Part shown: positions 34,964 through 43,652 of the stretch, piece after piece
Layout: every line of letters starts with the position of its first letter
Numbering within the stretch: the stretch's first letter is position 1
Translations under genes and position numbers: made by a program
The notes under the pieces: generated by a model
Seen by the model: the letters and a program-made list of their open reading frames with translations, nothing else
Database searches by the model: none
What the model was told of the DNA's origin: nothing
Assembly (NCBI GenBank): GCA_963676725.1
Contig: OY781463.1
Location: 930,001-994,000 of the forward strand
Source: G963662905 sp963676725
Lineage (GTDB): Bacteria > Bacteroidota > Bacteroidia > Bacteroidales > WRLA01
DNA length: 64,000 nucleotides
Direction of reading: 5' to 3'

Positions 34964-37600
34964 CTATTTTAAATAGATTTTCTTGCTATGAACACCTTCG
35001 AGGTTTTCTAGTTTTATAATATATAAGCCCCTTGTATTTCCTTGCATGTCGATCTCGACCTGCCCCGCGGGCAGATTCCCCTTTTTTATTAATCTGCCCG
35101 GCAGGTCATAAATTGCAAAGGTTTCACTCGGATAGCTTGTGTTTAGTCTTTTGATAATGATTTGTTTGCCCTGTGAATAAACCAGATAATCTTCTTCTCC
35201 CAAACGATATGCTGATGCTGAATTTTTGTTGAATATTAGCGTGTATACTGCTTCGTTTATGCCTTCTTGCAGATAAGTATCTACCTGACTGAATTCACGA
35301 AGATTGCAGATGTTCCCACTTTCATTATGCCTCAAAAAAATACTAATCTCTTCATCAAAGTCTTCAATGCCGGCAAATTTTATAGAGTAATTTTTGCTTT
35401 GAGTAACTTGAATAGATAATGGGACTTCTAGTATTGAATCGTTTAAGGGTAATGATTGAATTTCAAGTAATTCATCACGATTGGTTCTGGTGTATATTTG
35501 TGGGATATCTCCTGTGCCAAAGAGTTTATATGCATCATATTGCTTATCAAAATTGACACTTGCATCAGCTAAGATTCGAACAAACATTTCGTCTTCTATT
35601 CCATTGCCCATGCTGATTTTAAGCTCATTACTATTTTTTTCTTGATGTGTTTTATAAAAATCTTTCGTACTATAAGTCCGTCCATTATTGCTCAAGGTCA
35701 GATTTGTATTATTGGCTGTAGCATGCACGTAAAATCCTTGTGCTGTGGGAATGATGGCGCTCTCTGTCCCTCCACTGCCATTTACCCATGATTTATAATC
35801 TCCATCAGCACCGCCACCGGGTTGCCAAAAATAAATGGCATCATCACAATCGTCAGGGATTGTTGCACTGCTCCAATCAAACGAAGAAGGGTAGGGGTTG
35901 CCAATAAAATTCCAGCCTGAGCCGTCGTTGTCCGAGGCAGGGTTTCTGTCTGTTAGATTAAATGAAATATCCTGATTGTGGTAATTTCCTGTAAATTCAA
36001 TGGTTTCCGAAGCAGCATCAATCCAATAGAAATAGCCTTGCATGCTTGTAAGCGGCGTAGTGATATCTTCAATGTATGACCAGCAATCTTCGCAAGGCGT
36101 TGTTCCACCATCCCAACTCGAGGCTTCGTTATACTCTAAGAAATAGACCACGGGATTGTGCCCAAAAAAGAATTGTCCTGCCAGCTCGTCGCTCACGGGG
36201 CTGCTGATTGCATGCCAAGTGTTTCCGCTTACATAGCGTTCTATGGAGCTGCTGCCATCCAGTAGGCTCAATTGCGATGTTAAATCTTTTATTACAATGC
36301 TGCCACTGCCTGAGCTGCCCGATTCAATATGTATATTACCTTGAGATATAGTGAGATTGCCATTGTCCAGAATGACCACGGAGTTTTGCGGAATGACTAA
36401 GCCGTTTTGATCAACGCTTAATGTTGCTCCATTGGTAATCTTGATTTGTGCTCCCAATCCGAGTTCCAGCTCTGCAATACGTGCATCTGAGCTAAGGATT
36501 GGCCAGTTGGTTTTTGAATCGGCAGGGATAATTGCCTTCAGTGCAGAATCAGGCACTGTGGCGAATTCCCAATTGTTGGAATTGTGCCATTCTTCAGAAT
36601 TGCTGCCGATCCACTGAGTGCTTGTTGGGGTGGTCAGGCTGATTGTATTAGAATATGTTGTTGTATTATTGCTTGTTTCAAGTTTTGCGCGGATGCGGTA
36701 GAAGTAGTTTGTGCCGGGGCTCAGATTTCCATTTACGCTTTGGTTTGTGTCCGGACTTGTAATTTCGAGCCCGTGATATTCATCAACAAAACTGCTGAAA
36801 TCAACCTTTGTGCTCACATCAAGAAGATAGGCTGCTGCATTTGCAAAGCTTTTCCATTGAGCCCTAAAACTATAGGGGGCAAGGTCGGCTGGATCAAGTG
36901 CGACAGGGGCTTCAGAGAGAATGAAGGTGCGGTCTTCACCATAAATCGTTTGATAGGAACCCAATGAACGGTCACGGGCTTTGATGCGGTAATGATAGGT
37001 AATGCCTTGGCTGAGGGTGCTGCCATCTAGATAGTACTCCGCAAGACAGTTGCTTGCTGTTTCCTGAGGTGTTGCATAAGCTTGTGATCCATAGGATGTT
37101 GTTGTACCCCATTCAAAAGCAACCTGATCTAAAGGCAAAATGCTTCCAACGATCAGGGTAGCGTTTAATGTAAGGCCGGATAAACTGATGTTTGTGGCAG
37201 AATCGGTTATTACGTTTGCCGGTTCCGGGTCGTTTGTGGTAAATACGCTTTCAGTAGAGGTGTATGGTGTTCCTTGATATGTGTAGTTGACTACATAATA
37301 ATAAGTTGTGCTGGGAGAAAGGGAATTCAGTCCAAAAAAGCTGCTGCCATTTACACTGGAAACATATGTTGGGCTGCCACTTATTGTTCCGGATGAATAA
37401 TTCCCGCTGCTTTCTCCATATTGTAATTCGATATTATCTGCATAGAAGCCTGTAGAGCCATTGCTAAAAGAAGCCAAAATACTCGCTGAGGTGGCCGTAA
37501 GATTAAAAGTATTTGTGGAAACATTAAGTTGCCCGTAGCCTAGGATTGGAAATATGGCTAGAAAAATGACGATACAAATGATTTTATCCTTTTTACTCAT
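34964..37600 (-). CDS. T9SS-secreted protein with fibronectin-like domains
   Basis: 878 residues. Signal peptide IVIFLAIFPILGYGQ, then three fibronectin type III-like stretches (about 25-330; typical YYYVVNYTYQGTPY, ITYHYRIKARD, NYFYRIRAK). A middle part typical of Bacteroidota surface proteins follows (NWEFATVPDSALKAIIP, then ERYVSGNTWHAISSPVSDE). The T9SS type A C-terminal domain covers about 800-878 (FAIYDLPGRLIKKGNLPAG ... GLYIIKLENLEGVHSKKIYL). It should cross the outer membrane through T9SS and be released or attached. No enzyme motif is evident. A TATATTTG -7-like element lies at 37687-37680. Confidence 0.9.
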   Translation of the reverse strand: MSKKDKIICIVIFLAIFPILGYGQLNVSTNTFNLTATSASILASFSNGSTGFYADNIELQYGESSGNYSSGTISGSPTYVSSVNGSSFFGLNSLSPSTTYYYVVNYTYQGTPYTSTESVFTTNDPEPANVITDSATNISLSGLTLNATLIVGSILPLDQVAFEWGTTTSYGSQAYATPQETASNCLAEYYLDGSTLSQGITYHYRIKARDRSLGSYQTIYGEDRTFILSEAPVALDPADLAPYSFRAQWKSFANAAAYLLDVSTKVDFSSFVDEYHGLEITSPDTNQSVNGNLSPGTNYFYRIRAKLETSNNTTTYSNTISLTTPTSTQWIGSNSEEWHNSNNWEFATVPDSALKAIIPADSKTNWPILSSDARIAELELGLGAQIKITNGATLSVDQNGLVIPQNSVVILDNGNLTISQGNIHIESGSSGSGSIVIKDLTSQLSLLDGSSSIERYVSGNTWHAISSPVSDELAGQFFFGHNPVVYFLEYNEASSWDGGTTPCEDCWSYIEDITTPLTSMQGYFYWIDAASETIEFTGNYHNQDISFNLTDRNPASDNDGSGWNFIGNPYPSSFDWSSATIPDDCDDAIYFWQPGGGADGDYKSWVNGSGGTESAIIPTAQGFYVHATANNTNLTLSNNGRTYSTKDFYKTHQEKNSNELKISMGNGIEDEMFVRILADASVNFDKQYDAYKLFGTGDIPQIYTRTNRDELLEIQSLPLNDSILEVPLSIQVTQSKNYSIKFAGIEDFDEEISIFLRHNESGNICNLREFSQVDTYLQEGINEAVYTLIFNKNSASAYRLGEEDYLVYSQGKQIIIKRLNTSYPSETFAIYDLPGRLIKKGNLPAGQVEIDMQGNTRGLYIIKLENLEGVHSKKIYLK

Positions 37601-38033
37601 GACCTTTTGCGTTTCGCTTTAACCATTAATATGTTTGGGGGGCAAAAGGTTTCTTAAAAATGGAATTAATTTTTAAAAACAAATATAAGGCCAAATTTAA
37701 AAAATTGAAAATAAGCTTTTTAAACAGGATAAAATGATTAAATTATTTTTTAATCGATGAGTATTTATTGCTGAATACTTAATTTTGATAGGATAAGTTT
37801 ACTCAAAAAGCTAGTATTTATTGACGATTTTGAAGTGTTTTGATCGTTTAGTTTATAGAATTCCTTATTTTGGACTAAGGTATTTGGGTTTTTTTAGAGG
37901 AGATAATCATGCTTGCAGGAAAAAAATAGTGGCCAAATCATGAAAAATTTGCGTATGCCTGAATTAACACCTAATTTTGTGGGAGGGTGAACTATACAAT
38001 TGTTTTAAATTTTAAAGCGATGCAAGCCGACAA
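37601..38033. other. Intergenic region between divergent T9SS cargo genes
   Basis: 433 bp, strongly AT-rich, no credible ORF. The only promoter-like match is TATATTTG on the minus strand at 37687-37680, about 80 nt before the 878-residue protein gene, without a -33 TTTG. Nothing recognisable serves the plus-strand PKD gene, which may use the ECF sigma factor encoded downstream. Confidence 0.5.
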
Positions 38034-41000
38034 ATGATGCCTGCTATGAGAAGAAAATTAGTCTTCATACAGTTTTTGTTGTACATGATCATGAGCGCTG
38101 TCCCTTTTGGGGCATTCGCTGCAGATGATAGCGTGCGAAATGATTGTGTTGCGGATTTTCATTATTATCAGGACTCTGTTCATGAACTCCGTTTTCATTT
38201 TGAAGATTTGTCTACAGGCGATATTGTTACTTGGTTTTGGGATTTTGGCGACGGCAATAGCGCAAGCGGGCAAAATCAGGAACACTCATATCAGCAAGCC
38301 GGCACATATTATGTTTGCTTGGAAGTGAGTTCCGGCGTTAAGGATTGTTACGATGTTTATTGTGATTCTATTGAAGTGCCTCAGCCTAATGATTGTCAGG
38401 CTGATTTTACCTATTCCATTAACCTTAGTACCCCATTTGATGTGCATTTTCAGTCCTTATCCACAGGGCATTACGATTCCTTGATTTGGTTGCTGGGCGA
38501 TGGAACAGCATCCTATGAAGATGCTTTTACCCATACTTATCCTGATACCGGTTATTTTCTCGTGCAGCATATTGTTTGGAATACCCATAACCCATATGGA
38601 TGCCGTGATACAGTAGTTGATAGTGTTCATGTTGTTTTTCCTGAGTGCAAGGCAGATTTTATGAAAATTCAACCTCCCGGAAGTATTTTTACCTATCAAT
38701 TCGAGAATACAAGTAGCGGAATGTTGAATTCTTATTTGTGGAATATTAGCGATGGAACGAGCTATTCATCAAGAAATTTGACACATATTTTTCCCGACAC
38801 CGGATTATATTATGTCCAATTGCGTGTAAAAAATATAGACTATGAGGACTATTGCTTCGACATTGAACGAGACTCTGTATATATAGAATTCCCTCCTTGC
38901 ATAGCTGATTTTTCTTATGCCCAGAACCCCGAAAATTTTTATGAATTCAGTTTTAATAATTTTTCTTCAGATCACTCAGATCGCTATATATGGTCTTTTG
39001 GCGACGGCAGTGGTTCCGTTGCTTTTGAACCTGTGCATATCTATTCTGATACGGGCGATTTTGTTGTTAGCCTGAGGGTTATGAGTAGTCATTATCCTGA
39101 TTATTGCGATGATATTTTTATTGATACGGTATCTGTTTCTTTTCCGGGCTGTTTCCCTGATTTTGAATATGAAATTGATCCATTGAATCCTTTTCGTTTT
39201 AGTTTTAACAATCTTTCGCAGGGTTTGCCTAATTCTTATATTTGGTCCTTCGGCGATGGTTATTTTAGTTCCGAATTTAATGCGTTTCATGCGTATAGCG
39301 ATACAGGATATTTCCCTGTTCGCCTGAAAATACTTAATACCCAATATCTCGATTTATGCAATGAGTCGCATTACGATACTGTATATGTACAGCCACCTCC
39401 TTTTGAGGCCAAATTTAATTTTACATATGATATTGATTACCCCGGTTTTGTGACTTTTTCGAATTTGTCTTCTGATTTTGCCGACACCTATTATTGGGAT
39501 TTTGGAGACGGGGCAAGCAGTACTGAAGAAAATCCGGTGCATTTTTATGAAAAAGACAGTGTGTATCAGGTCTGCCTTACAGCTTTTAATTCTGAGTATG
39601 AATGGCTTTGTAAGGATACCTATTGTGACTCTGTTTGGCTTAACGAATACGGCTGTGATGTCAACTTTAGCTGGCAAATTGACGCATTAAGGCCTTTTAT
39701 TTTCCGTTTCGATGCGCAAACCGGTTTTAATATCGATCAATGGGAATGGGATTTTGGTGATGGTGGTTTTTCCACAGAAAAAAACCCAACACATTCATAT
39801 ACCCAGGGAGGCGAGTATAAAGTTAGTTTATATGCTTGCAAAAGCGATTTTGAAGAGTATTGCAGGGATACCATAATTTATAAGGTTTTTGTTAATTTGT
39901 CAGAATGTATTGCCGATTTTATTGCCGAACCTGATGAGAATTATCCTTCTATGGTGCGTTTTTTTATTAGCGATTTCGGATCGTCCAATAATTTTAGATG
40001 GTATTTTGGTGACGGGAATTCAAGTACTGCTGAAAATCCCATCCATCAATATGAAAGCCCTGGAAACTATACGGTTAGCCTCGTTGTAAGAAATACTTAT
40101 TTCCCTGAATTGTGTAGCGATTCAACGCATCAGGAATTGAATCTTGAATTTACAAAACTTAATGCAGATTTTGATTTTGTGCATGATACTACTCCGGGAC
40201 TGATTAATACATTTTATTTTTCTGATCAATCGGAAGGGCAAAATATTAATAAATGGGAGTGGAGTTTTGATGATGGATTCTCTTCTCATAAGAAAAACCC
40301 GGTACATCAATATCCAAACCAAAAGGAATACTATAAGGTACAGTTAATAGTGTCTGATCAAATTGGCCCGGAAACCAGTATACGGGATAGCATAACAAAA
40401 ACAATTCCTGCTCGGGTGTTTTTTGATTTGGGCGGATCAGTTTTTACAGGCGAACATCCCATCAACAATCCATTGAATGAAGGCGATACTGCTTTTGTTG
40501 AATTATATCGTGTGTTGGGCGAAGACTATTGGGTTCGTGTTGATACAGGTTACTTTCATGAATTGGGCTATTATTTCTTTCCGATTCTTGTAGATGGCTC
40601 TTATTCTGTGCGGGCTTCCCTGACGCCTCATTCGAATAATTTTGGCCAATTTTTACCAACAAACTATCAGTCTTCACTCCAATGGGCACAGGCAGAGATC
40701 ATTAATTTAACCAATACGAGTAATTTTCATGCAGATTTGCACTTAATTCCACTTATAGAACCGCCTTACGGTACAGGAACAATAAATGCTTGTGCCGTTT
40801 ATGTTGGTCAGGATGTGCCTCCACCCGGGATTCCGGCACAGGATATTCCTGTTTATTTGCTTTATAATGATCATGTTGTTGCCTGGGCAAAAACCGATAA
40901 TCTGGGCTTGTTCTCTTTTACTGGCCTTGCTTATGAAAATTATGTTCTGCAAACTGATCTTCCTGGATATTTATCCGAAAGGGCAGATGTTTCTTTAACG

Positions 41001-41342
41001 GAACAACGACCTATAGAAGATACTGTGTGTATGCGCTTGAGAAAAATTAACCATACTACCTCACAGCAAAAAATAGATTATGACGGTTTTGCGTTTTTTG
41101 TTTATCCAAATCCTGCTTCTGATCATCTGAATGCAAGCTTTGTTCTGAAAAAAGCCGAAGGTGTTCAGTATTGTATTTATGATGCGGCCTCCCGTCTTAT
41201 AGTGCAACAATCGATTTTTTTAAATGAGGGTATAAATAATGTGTCTTTATTGAATTACCCGCTTGATCCGGGAATGTATTTATTGCAAATTCGAAGGGAA
41301 AATGCTCCAAATTTAAGTGCTCCAATAATTTTTATTAAATAA
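38034..41342 (+). CDS. PKD-repeat T9SS-secreted surface protein
   Basis: 1102 residues. Signal peptide FIQFLLYMIMSAVPFGAFAA. Nine PKD units of ~85-90 residues follow, recognisable by cores such as FWDFGDG, IWSFGDG, YWDFGDG, EWDFGDG and RWYFGDG; two are degenerate (IWLLGDG, LWNISDG). Then comes a carboxypeptidase-regulatory-like region (about 800-1000) and a T9SS C-terminal domain (about 1025-1102; FFVYPNPASDHLNASF ... GMYLLQI). Units are much more diverged than the repeats at 139-1902. The architecture matches the protein at 43653, with the sigma and barrel genes between them, suggesting one functional locus. ATG at 38046 is an alternative start. Confidence 0.9.
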   Translation: MMPAMRRKLVFIQFLLYMIMSAVPFGAFAADDSVRNDCVADFHYYQDSVHELRFHFEDLSTGDIVTWFWDFGDGNSASGQNQEHSYQQAGTYYVCLEVSSGVKDCYDVYCDSIEVPQPNDCQADFTYSINLSTPFDVHFQSLSTGHYDSLIWLLGDGTASYEDAFTHTYPDTGYFLVQHIVWNTHNPYGCRDTVVDSVHVVFPECKADFMKIQPPGSIFTYQFENTSSGMLNSYLWNISDGTSYSSRNLTHIFPDTGLYYVQLRVKNIDYEDYCFDIERDSVYIEFPPCIADFSYAQNPENFYEFSFNNFSSDHSDRYIWSFGDGSGSVAFEPVHIYSDTGDFVVSLRVMSSHYPDYCDDIFIDTVSVSFPGCFPDFEYEIDPLNPFRFSFNNLSQGLPNSYIWSFGDGYFSSEFNAFHAYSDTGYFPVRLKILNTQYLDLCNESHYDTVYVQPPPFEAKFNFTYDIDYPGFVTFSNLSSDFADTYYWDFGDGASSTEENPVHFYEKDSVYQVCLTAFNSEYEWLCKDTYCDSVWLNEYGCDVNFSWQIDALRPFIFRFDAQTGFNIDQWEWDFGDGGFSTEKNPTHSYTQGGEYKVSLYACKSDFEEYCRDTIIYKVFVNLSECIADFIAEPDENYPSMVRFFISDFGSSNNFRWYFGDGNSSTAENPIHQYESPGNYTVSLVVRNTYFPELCSDSTHQELNLEFTKLNADFDFVHDTTPGLINTFYFSDQSEGQNINKWEWSFDDGFSSHKKNPVHQYPNQKEYYKVQLIVSDQIGPETSIRDSITKTIPARVFFDLGGSVFTGEHPINNPLNEGDTAFVELYRVLGEDYWVRVDTGYFHELGYYFFPILVDGSYSVRASLTPHSNNFGQFLPTNYQSSLQWAQAEIINLTNTSNFHADLHLIPLIEPPYGTGTINACAVYVGQDVPPPGIPAQDIPVYLLYNDHVVAWAKTDNLGLFSFTGLAYENYVLQTDLPGYLSERADVSLTEQRPIEDTVCMRLRKINHTTSQQKIDYDGFAFFVYPNPASDHLNASFVLKKAEGVQYCIYDAASRLIVQQSIFLNEGINNVSLLNYPLDPGMYLLQIRRENAPNLSAPIIFIK

Positions 41343-41432
41343 AATCAACAATTATGAAGCTCAATTGCCCGAAATATTTTAATATTGCAGGCAACCTGTC
41401 AAATTAATTGTGTTTACCATACAGCTGTATAA

Positions 41433-42005
41433 ATGACCTTGGATGACAAGCTGATTAGAGATTGTATCAGAGGCAAGAAAAAGGCTCTTGATAGACTTTA
41501 CGAAAGTCAATCGTCCTCATTGCTTGCTCTCTGTATGCGGTATAGCTCCGACAGCCAAGAAGCCCAGGACATTTTGCAGGAAGGCTTTATTAAGATTTTC
41601 TTTAATGTGAAGAAATTTAGGAAAATCGAAGGAGGTTCTTTTGAAGGCTGGATGAAACGTATTATGGTAAACACTGCCCTAAACCATATCCGTAAAAAAA
41701 ACGCCCAAAGAAACACCATCGACTTTGATGTTGTTGAAGAGCGTTTAGGTGATCAAGTTGATGAAGTAGAGGAAGATACGGATGTGTATGTTACGGAAGA
41801 GGAAATACTGGGAATGATCCAGGAACTTCCCCCGGGCTACCGTAGTGTTTTCAATATGTTTGTGTTCGAGAAGTATAGTCATCGGGAAATTGCCGAATTG
41901 CACGGTATTTCCGAAAATACATCGAAAACACAATTACTCAAAGCCCGAAAATATCTTCAGAAAAAAATAACAGCCCTCAAAAAATTAAAAGAGCAAGAAA
42001 ATTAA
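41433..42005 (+). CDS. ECF RNA polymerase sigma factor
   Basis: 190 residues. Region 2 covers about 10-85 (RLYESQSSSLLALCMRYSSD, EAQDILQEGFIKIFFNVKKF, then GSFEGWMKRIMVNTALNHIR) and region 4 about 125-180 (LPPGYRSVFNMFVFEKYSH, REIAELHGISENTSKTQLLK). ECF factors redirect RNA polymerase to small regulons, usually held by a membrane anti-sigma factor. The stop overlaps the next start (TAATG), so it is coupled to the membrane/barrel protein gene, the natural candidate for its anti-sigma factor. It lies 90 bp after the upstream PKD gene. Confidence 0.95.
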   Translation: MTLDDKLIRDCIRGKKKALDRLYESQSSSLLALCMRYSSDSQEAQDILQEGFIKIFFNVKKFRKIEGGSFEGWMKRIMVNTALNHIRKKNAQRNTIDFDVVEERLGDQVDEVEEDTDVYVTEEEILGMIQELPPGYRSVFNMFVFEKYSHREIAELHGISENTSKTQLLKARKYLQKKITALKKLKEQEN

Positions 42006-43648
42006 TGACTGACAATAAAAATATTGATGACTTTATTCGGTCGGCACTGGAAAACCAAAAAATTACGCCGCCACCGCGCCTGAAGCAAGAGCTTCATAGG
42101 CAGGTGTTTTGGCGTAAATTCGTTAGTTTTTCATTTGTGTCCCCTCAGAATATTGCAACAGTCCTAACTTCAATACTGCTTCTTACTGCTATATCATGGC
42201 AGTTTTTCCCTTCGGAGAAATTCTCTCAACCAATCGAACAAACGATCCAAAAACCCGTGGATGTTAATTTTACCGATTCCTCTGGTTTCCCGGAAGAAAA
42301 TAATGATAATATACCTGATAATCAAGAAGATGATTCTGATGTATCGAATTCAATTCACAAGGATGAAAACCCTTCTTTAGCGAATCAAAATACAAACGAA
42401 ACTCCAAAAGCCGTTTTGGAATCATCCAATAAAGCCGCAAGCCCTGCAAAACAAACAGATTTGCAATATGCTGATAAGCAGGCAACCGAAAAAGATGCGG
42501 ATATGGATGTCGCGGCAGTTGAGAACAATATCCCTGCTGCTGTAGCTTCTGCAGTTGCTGTAGCGCAAACTGAGCAAAAGCCTGGATTGCAAGTAAATGA
42601 TGAGCTTGTTGCTTTGGCGGATAATAACAAAAAGGTTTCCCCTACAAGCATCTCTGACAGCAAACTGCCCAATGATAACTCTACCATCACTAAGAAAGTA
42701 ATGGTAAATAGTTTGCCTATAAGGCTTCCTGCTTTGCCCGCATTTATTCCTGAAAAGCCAAAATATCAGCTTGCAAATGCTGATTATGTGCCTGTTATTG
42801 ATTTTAAAAATTATCAGGAACAACAGGCAAAATACGATAAAATGCGCGATAAGCTTGAGAAACAGAAAAAACGCAGCCAACGAAAAGCGAAGAGCAATAA
42901 TTCTTATATGCTCGAAGGGGAAATGCCACAAGTGGCCAATAATGAAAAAAATAAAGGGATTGAAATCGGATTGGGGTTTATGCCTTTGAGAATGTATAAT
43001 ACATCAGATGGGGAAGATCAAATGGCCTATAATACCGATGTTTTTGTACGTTATCATTTTGGGCAATATTTTCTGCAAAGTGGTCTGGGCTTTACATATA
43101 ATGATGCTCAAACGAATTGGAATGTTGGAATGCACGATTATTTGGGTTCCTATAACGATCTTGATTCCATCAGCTTTGTGATTAATCCAGTAACACAGGA
43201 AGTAGAACCGGTTTACCATACTTCAGAAACCAATGTTAACGATACTGCTGTGCTTACTATTGAAGAATCTACAGGTACAGCATATACCTATTTCTCTGTT
43301 CCCCTGCTGGCAGGATACACCTTTAATACCAATGGCCGTTTTGGATTCCTGATGAAAACAGGATTTATAATGGCACTGCAAGTACAAAAAAATGTTAGTA
43401 ATTATATAAATCCCGATCAAAGGGATATCGTTTTAAGTGTTGATAAAAAATCTCCCGGACGTTATACAACGCAATGGCAGTACAGTTTTGGTGTGGCAGC
43501 AAATTATCGCTTCTCTGAACGCTTTAGTTTTGAGCTAGAACCCGAAATGCGCTATTACCTTCGAACAGCTTATGAAAATGCTGCTGTTGGTGAGGATAAA
43601 AAGCCTTATGCTTTAGGACTCCGGTTTGGAATATTGTTTAAATTATAG
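42005..43648 (+). CDS. Inner-membrane anchored protein with C-terminal outer-membrane-barrel-like domain (candidate anti-sigma)
   Basis: 547 residues. Residues 1-~45 are soluble and anti-sigma-like in size (IDDFIRSALENQKITPPPR). One membrane segment follows (ATVLTSILLLTAISWQF), then ~200 residues of Asn/Asp/Ala/Pro-rich low complexity, a basic coiled segment (YDKMRDKLEKQKKRSQRKAK), and a beta-rich domain from ~315 to the end. The latter has barrel-like strands (GIEIGLGFMPLRMYN; FVRYHFGQYFLQSGLGFTY) and a final strand ALGLRFGILFKL with a hydrophobic C-terminus. The low-complexity stretch could span the periplasm. Its place after the sigma gene suggests sigma control; both the role and the trans-envelope topology are inferences. 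Confidence 0.75.
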   Translation: MTDNKNIDDFIRSALENQKITPPPRLKQELHRQVFWRKFVSFSFVSPQNIATVLTSILLLTAISWQFFPSEKFSQPIEQTIQKPVDVNFTDSSGFPEENNDNIPDNQEDDSDVSNSIHKDENPSLANQNTNETPKAVLESSNKAASPAKQTDLQYADKQATEKDADMDVAAVENNIPAAVASAVAVAQTEQKPGLQVNDELVALADNNKKVSPTSISDSKLPNDNSTITKKVMVNSLPIRLPALPAFIPEKPKYQLANADYVPVIDFKNYQEQQAKYDKMRDKLEKQKKRSQRKAKSNNSYMLEGEMPQVANNEKNKGIEIGLGFMPLRMYNTSDGEDQMAYNTDVFVRYHFGQYFLQSGLGFTYNDAQTNWNVGMHDYLGSYNDLDSISFVINPVTQEVEPVYHTSETNVNDTAVLTIEESTGTAYTYFSVPLLAGYTFNTNGRFGFLMKTGFIMALQVQKNVSNYINPDQRDIVLSVDKKSPGRYTTQWQYSFGVAANYRFSERFSFELEPEMRYYLRTAYENAAVGEDKKPYALGLRFGILFKL

Positions 43649-43652
43649 ATAA

